DNA of 11,759 nt from Thermoplasmata archaeon (lineage in GTDB: Archaea; Thermoplasmatota; E2; UBA202; JdFR-43): positions 1-11,759 of the forward strand of contig JAGGXG010000085.1 of assembly GCA_021163175.1 (NCBI GenBank). Reading direction: 5' to 3'. The stretch's first letter is position 1; every line of letters begins with the position of its first letter. The notes below the pieces were generated by a model. The model saw nothing but the letters and a program-made list of their open reading frames with translations. It had not been told where the DNA came from and made no database searches. This document shows, piece after piece, positions 7,327 through 11,759 of this stretch. A program made the translations under genes and the position numbers.

Positions 7327-7881
7327 TTAAAGCAGGTTCAATCCGCTCATAAGCAATATCGCTACAAGCAATCCAAATATGGCTATTGTCTCTGGCATAA
7401 CTGTAAATATGATGCCACGAGCCGCAACTTCAGGATTTCTTCCTACCGATGCAATAGATGCGGAGGCAATGCTACCCTGATTTATTGCAGACAAGCCTGT
7501 TAAGCCAACCGTTAGCCCGATAAATATGGCAGCGGTTCCAATCCAGGGCGTGAGCGTTGTTTTGGGCGCGCCTCCAAGCAAGCCAGCGCCCATCATGAGC
7601 AGTATGGCGGTGAGCAACCCATATACAGATTGAGTCATTGGCAATACCTGCAACACTAGCAGGCGTCCAAACAATTCTGGTTTCTCTGCTGTCACAGCCA
7701 CTGCTGAACTTCCCGCTATTGCCAAGCCTATGGCAGAAGCAATCCCTGCTATGGCAGTTGCGAGCATGCACCCCATTATTATGTTTGCCTTTACGCTCCC
7801 CTCGCTATCATCTGCTGCCATTGCTGGCAGGGCAAGCATCACAAATATTCCCAATCCCATTATTATCGCTTTTCTCCTCAT
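7327..7881 (-). CDS. atpK: A-type ATP synthase rotor proteolipid, subunit K (c)
   Basis: Forms the membrane rotor ring that carries the coupling ion past subunit I. It has 184 residues: an N-terminal signal-like segment (1-23: positive MRRK, hydrophobic core, ending PAMAA before the acidic DDSEG), then two helical hairpins (about 32-103 and 112-184). The first hairpin has LPMTQSVYG, where the ion-binding carboxylate is replaced by Gln; the second has PETIAIFG with carboxylate E164. There is thus one carboxylate per four membrane helices, as in V-type rotors. L80, T83, Q84, Q135 and E164 correspond to the five Na+ ligands known in Enterococcus hirae NtpK, so Na+ coupling is likely. The ATG overlaps the atpI stop (ATGA), and a strong GGAGGA ribosome binding site precedes it. 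Confidence 0.96.
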   Translation of the reverse strand: MRRKAIIMGLGIFVMLALPAMAADDSEGSVKANIIMGCMLATAIAGIASAIGLAIAGSSAVAVTAEKPELFGRLLVLQVLPMTQSVYGLLTAILLMMGAGLLGGAPKTTLTPWIGTAAIFIGLTVGLTGLSAINQGSIASASIASVGRNPEVAARGIIFTVMPETIAIFGLLVAILLMSGLNLL

Positions 7882-9824
7882 TTTATTTCCTCCGTATATT
7901 TTCTGGAAATTGAAAAGGGCTTATATCTTTTTCCGCCCCCACTATAAAAACGATTAAAGAATTCAACATATTGAAGACGTAAAGCATGTATTGCAGCCCC
8001 TAAAGATTGAATGAGCAGGTTGGCGAGATGCGTTACAATTAAAACAATTGGTACTAGAACAATGCCTATATATGGAACGATGGTTGGAAGAAGCTGGGCA
8101 ACAATGTTGAAAGCGAGAGCCATGCCAGCTGTCGCCAAACCTAAAGCCAGGAGGCGGGCGTAAGAAAGCCAGTCTCCCACATACCCAGTTATATCGAAAA
8201 ACCCGAGGGCGCCTTTATCTTTAAACAGGATGACCAAACCCAATACTGTAAGAATGTATGCAATTATTTTTTCAGTGCCATTCAGACTCCACAATCCCAG
8301 CAAAGAGCTGCCAATGAGCATGCCGCCGCCAATCTGCAACAAAAACCATGGAAATTGTTCAACGAAAATCGCTTTTGGTTTCCTTCTCTTTATATTCTGA
8401 TAAATTCCAAGGATAAAGCCTGTGTTTAGATGAGCCAGACCAAGCAATAATGCTATTCCAAGTATTATAACCGGTTTATGTATGGCATCTATTGGAAGCT
8501 CTATCCCTGCTATGTTTGCATGATACAGCGTTTTATTTGCATCATGATATATAAAGCGGGGCACAAAATCTCCAAAAAAACCGTTGAAAAGCATGCCAGT
8601 AAAAATGTTTCCTAAACCAAGCCATATTCCAATAAAAGACCATTGCCTTATGAACTCACTCCTCCTAAATTTTATATAAGCGAGCAATGAAAGAAGGAAT
8701 ATGATCAAGCCATAGCCGGCGTCGCCAAGCATAAATGAAAAGAAGATTATGAAGGCTATGCCAATAAATAAGGTTGGATTTGCCTCATCATATTTTGGAA
8801 GGGAGAAAAGCTCAACAAATGTTTCAAAAGGCTTTGCCCATTTTGGATTTTTTAAATGTATGGGCGCCTCTCTTCCTCTTGGTACTTTCCTGGCATGAAA
8901 AGAGCATTTTTTATTGGTTACATCTTCAACAATCCTTCTTAACTTTTCAACATTCTCGGAAAGAGCATAACCCTCTATGAAGTATGTGAATTTGCCCTCT
9001 CCAAAATATGCCTGTATCTCTTTCTCCTCCTTCTCAATATGTATCTCTTCCTTTATTGCGAAAAGCTCAAGTTTTTTCTTTTCATAAAGATTTCTCATCT
9101 CTTTTATTATTTCCTTCCTTTTTTTCTCAACATCTTTCAATCCCTTTTTAACTTCCTTAAGCAAATCTTTTGCAAATCCTTTTCCTTCGAAACTTATCTC
9201 TTCTATTTTTAATTTAGCCACCTCTTTTTCCATACTCACTGGAGCAACTATTAAAACAGCATATTTTTCTTCCTTTTTTCCTCCAACAGGTTTAGAATAT
9301 ACTGTTGCATTTTCAAGCTTTATTGGTTTATCTGCTATTCCAAATTTTATTATTGTGTATCTCGACTTTCCAAGCCAGGATACATCTATGTTAAACAAAG
9401 AAAGGTATTCCAGAGCATTTATCTTTGCTTTCAACGCTTCCTTTTTTTCCTCGAGTCTTTCGATCTCTTCCTGATTTTTTATTACGATTCCTTCTATCTC
9501 TTCCAGCAATTTTTTGGCATCTTCAATTTTTTCTTCAAAGCTTCTTTTCCTCACTTTAATTTTCTTTCTCTCTTTCTGTTTGAGTAATTCTTTTAATCCT
9601 TTTTTTCTCTCATATCCTTTCAATATATCTATTATTCTGGCAAGCCTTAGTTCATAATGAGCGCATTTTTCCACAAGCGGGTTCATTTTTCCTTCTTCAA
9701 AAAATTCATTTTTTGCTTTTGTTATCTCCATCAATCCGCTTTCATGCAATTTTTTTATAACATGCTGACTATCTCTTTTGTGTAAAAGAATGTTGATCCT
9801 GCTCATCTGTGAAGGCATCATCAT
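7878..9824 (-). CDS. atpI: A-type ATP synthase membrane stator subunit I (a)
   Basis: Stator that forms the ion half-channels against the K ring. It has 648 residues: a cytosolic N-terminal half (1 to about 340) with long coiled-coil stretches (about 95-140 and 220-265), then a membrane half with about seven or eight helices between 350 and 605. Key residues are visible: R557 in SYARLLALGLATAG, the essential arginine facing the rotor carboxylate, and R616 in HALRLQYVEFF, followed by the conserved tail FYSGGGKRYKPF. The motif LGDAGYG (366-372) is also typical. The start is ambiguous among three consecutive ATGs (9824, 9821, 9818); no strong ribosome binding site separates them. It starts 1 bp after subunit H, and its stop overlaps the atpK start. 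Confidence 0.96.
   Translation of the reverse strand: MMMPSQMSRINILLHKRDSQHVIKKLHESGLMEITKAKNEFFEEGKMNPLVEKCAHYELRLARIIDILKGYERKKGLKELLKQKERKKIKVRKRSFEEKIEDAKKLLEEIEGIVIKNQEEIERLEEKKEALKAKINALEYLSLFNIDVSWLGKSRYTIIKFGIADKPIKLENATVYSKPVGGKKEEKYAVLIVAPVSMEKEVAKLKIEEISFEGKGFAKDLLKEVKKGLKDVEKKRKEIIKEMRNLYEKKKLELFAIKEEIHIEKEEKEIQAYFGEGKFTYFIEGYALSENVEKLRRIVEDVTNKKCSFHARKVPRGREAPIHLKNPKWAKPFETFVELFSLPKYDEANPTLFIGIAFIIFFSFMLGDAGYGLIIFLLSLLAYIKFRRSEFIRQWSFIGIWLGLGNIFTGMLFNGFFGDFVPRFIYHDANKTLYHANIAGIELPIDAIHKPVIILGIALLLGLAHLNTGFILGIYQNIKRRKPKAIFVEQFPWFLLQIGGGMLIGSSLLGLWSLNGTEKIIAYILTVLGLVILFKDKGALGFFDITGYVGDWLSYARLLALGLATAGMALAFNIVAQLLPTIVPYIGIVLVPIVLIVTHLANLLIQSLGAAIHALRLQYVEFFNRFYSGGGKRYKPFSISRKYTEEIK
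7888..7893 (-). promoter_or_regulatory. Strong ribosome binding site of atpK
   Basis: GGAGGA on the minus strand, six bases before the atpK ATG at 7881, lies within the final codons of atpI. It is the best Shine-Dalgarno match in the ATPase operon; atpE and atpC have none that is convincing. It fits the need for several K copies per enzyme. Confidence 0.7.
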
Positions 9825-9825
9825 T

Positions 9826-10158
9826 TTAATCTATAAGCTCCAGAACGATTTCGTTTGCTATCTCCTTTATTTTTGCTTTTCCCTCGTTATATATCCTCTC
9901 CGCCTCCTTTCTGCCTTCTTCCACTATTTTCTTTGCCTCTTCTTTTCCCTCTTTCTCCGCCTCTTTTATCAATTCTCTTCCTTTTTTTTTCGCTTCTTCC
10001 TCTATCCTGTCTGCTTCTTTTTTTGCTTTTTCTCTGGCTTTTGATATTATCCACTCTGCCTCTTTCTTTGCCTCCTCTATTCTCTTTATTGCATCCTCCT
10101 CGCTTTTCTTAAGTAATTCCAATTCTTTAATCATTCTTATTGGCAAAGAAGACTCCAT
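9826..10158 (-). CDS. ahaH: A-type ATP synthase subunit H (peripheral stalk)
   Basis: A 110-residue, almost purely helical protein rich in Lys, Glu and Ala with repeated EAKKEA-type units, as in AhaH/subunit H. H dimerises in coiled-coil fashion with subunit E to form the peripheral stalks. No membrane segment is present. It is the first gene of the operon, and the H-I-K-E-C-F-A order supports the call more strongly than sequence alone, because low-complexity helices match many proteins. ATG 10158 is preferred over the internal Met9 because a TATA-like box lies 23-32 nt upstream, consistent with a leaderless mRNA starting at this codon. Confidence 0.88.
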   Translation of the reverse strand: MESSLPIRMIKELELLKKSEEDAIKRIEEAKKEAEWIISKAREKAKKEADRIEEEAKKKGRELIKEAEKEGKEEAKKIVEEGRKEAERIYNEGKAKIKEIANEIVLELID

Positions 10159-10180
10159 TTAAAATTTTTTTGCAAAATCA

Positions 10181-10190
10181 TTTATAAAAA
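10181..10190 (-). promoter_or_regulatory. TATA-like box of the A-ATPase operon
   Basis: On the minus strand this reads TTTTTATAAA, centred about 27 nt upstream of the ahaH ATG. The region between it and the start is very AT-rich and holds no Shine-Dalgarno, so the operon mRNA is probably leaderless. This is the best match to an archaeal TATA box in the window. Confidence 0.6.
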
Positions 10191-10201
10191 ATGTAGAAAA
10201 A
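10186..10201 (-). terminator. U-rich tract after fbp, possible terminator
   Basis: Downstream of the fbp stop (10212) the minus strand reads two short T runs, TTTTT and TTTTTT, within 30 bp. Archaeal RNA polymerase can terminate at such U tracts without a hairpin. The second run is also part of the ATPase operon TATA box, so the two signals overlap. The runs are short and the call is tentative. Confidence 0.35.
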
Positions 10202-10211
10202 GATGGAAATA

Positions 10212-11318
10212 TTATTCCACATCTTCAAATCTTCCTTTCAGTTTTTCCATTACTTTTGGGAGCGTTGTATATTCCATCTCCTCCAATGGAAGGCGGTGCG
10301 GCTCAAAAGGCCCATGGCGGCGCATGTAGTCAGCGATTTCCTGCGCCTTGTTGCGTGCGTAGTCGAAAGCTGGGTCATCGAAGAGGTCTTCATGGCCAGT
10401 TATCATTCCATTCTTAACCTGGAAGCCTATGGCAATGACACGAGGTGGTCCATCGAAGCGGGTGCATTTTGCTTGCTTATTCGCCACTGGCATTATTGGT
10501 CCATTATGGCTGCCGCGCATCCATCCCGAAACGAGGTGTGGAAAGGCAAAAGGCTCCAAGACTTCGCCCAAAGCTGGCAATCCAGATTGTGCTCTTACTG
10601 CAGCAACAGGATCGTCTTTGCCTATATACTCGCCTGCAATCTGGAAAAGTTTTTCAGTGGAAACGACTGCAACAGGTTCATCTTCTGGAAGGCTGCTACG
10701 AGGATAAACCCGCTTTATAACAAATCTTGATTTTGCACCTATTAAAGCAAGCAAGTCATACATTTCTTCTGGTGTATTGAGAAAAACGCGCTTATGCTCC
10801 TTTATATCCCATACCTCGAATTTGAAGCCTGAGTGAAGCTTTGGATCAATTATCAAGCCAGCTGTATTGAATGGGTCAGCAAACATTCTGTAGATGGGCA
10901 GATTAAATGCTCCTGGTTCTGTTTTATCCATCATAAACGCCACAATGGGCTCACTCTTCCTTTCTGTAAACTCCATTTCAGCTATGCCTGGACCGAGTCC
11001 GCGAACATTTCCAGAGAAAGCATCTTTCAGCAAGTCTTGGCCAGCGCCATAAAAGCCAAGCTGCTTTGCAAGCTCGCTTGCTTCTTTAAAAACATTCCAT
11101 GCAAGTCCATGGATGCTTTCATTATTTTCTCCTTTATCATGGGTCATTATCAGTTCGAGATCATCTCCACAATTTGTAACAAAGAAATCCTTGATTATGC
11201 CTTGCTCCTTTGCTTTCTTCAATTTTTCTTTTGCAAGCTCTATCAATTTTTCATTAACTTTGGCATGTCCTGGACAGCCACCAACATCTGCCTTTATAAT
11301 ACTAAATGTTGTCTTCAT
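10212..11318 (-). CDS. fbp: Fructose-1,6-bisphosphate aldolase/phosphatase (type V, archaeal)
   Basis: Bifunctional gluconeogenic enzyme: condenses triose phosphates to fructose 1,6-bisphosphate and dephosphorylates it to fructose 6-phosphate. It has 368 residues, normal for the family. Metal-binding residues are visible in KADVGGCPGH (D11, H18) and NCGDDLEL (D52, D53), with YGAGQDLLKDAFSGN near 90-104. GEYIGKDDP (229-237) holds the expected aldolase tyrosine (Y231), Schiff-base lysine (K234) and metal-binding aspartates. HGPFEPHRLP and EYTTLP close the protein. An in-frame ATG at 11375 would add 19 residues unlike the family and would place the TATA-like box inside the gene, so ATG 11318 is chosen. 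The gene is divergent from the winged-helix gene and upstream of the ATPase operon promoter on the same strand. Confidence 0.97.
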   Translation of the reverse strand: MKTTFSIIKADVGGCPGHAKVNEKLIELAKEKLKKAKEQGIIKDFFVTNCGDDLELIMTHDKGENNESIHGLAWNVFKEASELAKQLGFYGAGQDLLKDAFSGNVRGLGPGIAEMEFTERKSEPIVAFMMDKTEPGAFNLPIYRMFADPFNTAGLIIDPKLHSGFKFEVWDIKEHKRVFLNTPEEMYDLLALIGAKSRFVIKRVYPRSSLPEDEPVAVVSTEKLFQIAGEYIGKDDPVAAVRAQSGLPALGEVLEPFAFPHLVSGWMRGSHNGPIMPVANKQAKCTRFDGPPRVIAIGFQVKNGMITGHEDLFDDPAFDYARNKAQEIADYMRRHGPFEPHRLPLEEMEYTTLPKVMEKLKGRFEDVE

Positions 11319-11340
11319 AGATAGAGTATGTAAAATTTCC

Positions 11341-11350
11341 TTAAAAACTT
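11341..11350 (-). promoter_or_regulatory. TATA-like box of fbp
   Basis: On the minus strand this reads AAGTTTTTAA, 23-32 nt upstream of the chosen fbp ATG (11318) and without a Shine-Dalgarno between. It lies in the 89-bp divergent region shared with the winged-helix gene. No equally good box is seen for that gene; the corresponding interval (11376-11385) reads only AACATTTTTG. Confidence 0.5.
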
Positions 11351-11407
11351 TGCCAGGATTTTTGTCATAAAACACAACATTTTTGAATTAAAATTGTATT
11401 CACGATT

Positions 11408-11710
11408 GTGCCAGAGATATTAGATAAATTGGAAAGAGAAATAGATATTGTTGAGAGACATCTGACCATCCTAAACATAATAATGAAAGAAGGACCCGTA
11501 GGAATAATAAAGCTATCCGAGAAAACAGGATGGGAGCAGCACAAGATTCGCTACTCTCTCCGCCTCCTCGAAAAAGATGGGTTGATCAAACCAACGCCTG
11601 AGGGAGCTATTGTAACACCAAAAACAGAAGAATTTATAAACGAGTTAAAAAATATGCTAATGAAAATGTTAAAAAAGCTTGAAAATATTTATAATAAGGC
11701 GCCGCGGTAG
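11408..11710 (+). CDS. Small winged-helix DNA-binding protein, probable regulator
   Basis: A 100-residue soluble protein starting at GTG. A short N-terminal helix (1-12) is followed by a winged helix-turn-helix core (about 15-70): RHLTILNIIMKEGP, then LSEKTGWEQHKIRYSLRLLEKDGLI with the recognition helix at about 44-54, and a wing with GAIVTP. A C-terminal amphipathic helix (74-95) looks suited to dimerisation. I recognise the fold but not a named family. It is divergent from fbp across 89 bp and could regulate it or itself; this is inference. The last three sense codons and the TAG stop overlap the tRNA-Phe gene, the stop being tRNA positions 8-10. No Shine-Dalgarno precedes the GTG, so the start is moderately sure. 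Confidence 0.78.
   Translation: MPEILDKLEREIDIVERHLTILNIIMKEGPVGIIKLSEKTGWEQHKIRYSLRLLEKDGLIKPTPEGAIVTPKTEEFINELKNMLMKMLKKLENIYNKAPR
11668..11676 (+). promoter_or_regulatory. Possible tRNA-Phe promoter element inside the winged-helix gene
   Basis: GTTAAAAAA lies 25-33 nt upstream of the mature tRNA 5' end, the distance expected of an archaeal tRNA TATA box. A better-looking AT stretch at 11684-11695 is too close, since it would place initiation inside the tRNA. AT-rich codons make chance matches likely here. Confidence 0.25.
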
Positions 11711-11759
11711 CTCAGTTGGGAGAGCGTACGGCTGAAGACCGTAAGGTCGAGGGTTCGAC
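11701..11759 (+). tRNA. tRNA-Phe (GAA), 3' partial
   Basis: The visible 59 bases fold as a tRNA: acceptor 5' strand GCCGCGG (11701-11707), U8-A9, D stem GCTC/GAGC around loop AGTTGGGA, anticodon stem TACGG/CCGTA enclosing CTGAAGA with anticodon GAA at 11734-11736, variable loop AGGTC, T-stem 5' strand GAGGG, and T-loop start TTCGAC. The 3' halves of the T and acceptor stems lie outside the window, so intron absence after the anticodon is certain but CCA encoding cannot be judged. Sequence and anticodon fit archaeal tRNA-Phe. It starts within the winged-helix CDS. Confidence 0.93.

Noticed and set aside
10203..10730. Plus-strand open frame of 175 codons opposite fbp
   Set aside because: It is antisense to a strongly conserved enzyme, with cysteine/tryptophan-rich, non-protein-like composition and no promoter of its own.
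10833..11324. Plus-strand open frame of 163 codons opposite fbp
   Set aside because: Shadow of fbp: no family resemblance, and the composition is explained by the complementary codons.
11319..11375. Longer fbp start at 11375 adding 19 residues
   Set aside because: The extra residues do not resemble the family, whose proteins begin MKTT-like, and the extension would swallow the TATA-like box.
11362..11377. Short inverted repeat TTGT-N8-ACAA in the fbp/winged-helix region as an operator
   Set aside because: Four-base arms with no further symmetry are expected by chance in such AT-rich DNA.
11684..11695. AT-rich AATATTTATAAT as the tRNA-Phe TATA box
   Set aside because: It lies only 6-17 nt before the tRNA 5' end; initiation about 25 nt downstream would fall inside the tRNA.

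Overview
The window is an AT-rich stretch of an archaeal chromosome. The evidence is an A-type (V-like) ATP synthase cluster, an archaeal class I CCA-adding enzyme, a type V fructose-1,6-bisphosphatase, a tRNA-Phe of archaeal type, AGA/AGG-dominated arginine codons, and TATA-like boxes at a fixed distance upstream of several start codons, as expected for leaderless transcripts. The gene content fits a euryarchaeal-type lineage. I cannot place it more precisely from sequence alone.

Layout. (1) 1-917, plus strand: the 5'-truncated end of a polytopic membrane protein of the UPF0104 / flippase-like family. (2) 968-1834, plus strand: an all-helical coiled-coil protein of the COG1340 type with its own promoter. 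It abuts the convergent gene with no bases between. (3) 3666-1835, minus strand: a translationally coupled pair, thpR (2H phosphoesterase) and cca (CCA-adding enzyme), with a promoter-like box overlapping the stop codon of the preceding gene. (4) 10158-3697, minus strand: a tightly packed A-ATPase operon in the order H-I-K-E-C-F-A, with gaps of 1 bp or overlaps of 4-13 bp. Subunits B and D, which normally follow A in this order, are absent. (5) 11318-10212, minus strand: fbp, with a divergent winged-helix gene at 11408-11710 (plus). The stop codon of that gene lies inside a tRNA-Phe(GAA) gene that begins at 11701 and runs off the window.

How it works together. The seven ATPase genes supply the peripheral stalks (E, H), the membrane stator (I), the rotor ring (K), the ring socket (C), part of the central stalk (F) and the catalytic subunit (A). 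B and D must come from elsewhere for a working enzyme. The rotor subunit carries the full set of residues known to bind Na+ in V-type rotors. thpR-cca is a tRNA/RNA 3'-end module, and fbp is the committed step of gluconeogenesis. No mobile element, CRISPR array or obviously foreign cassette is visible. The points of interest are the missing B/D genes, the altered P-loop of subunit A, the rotor chemistry, and the CDS/tRNA overlap at the right edge.
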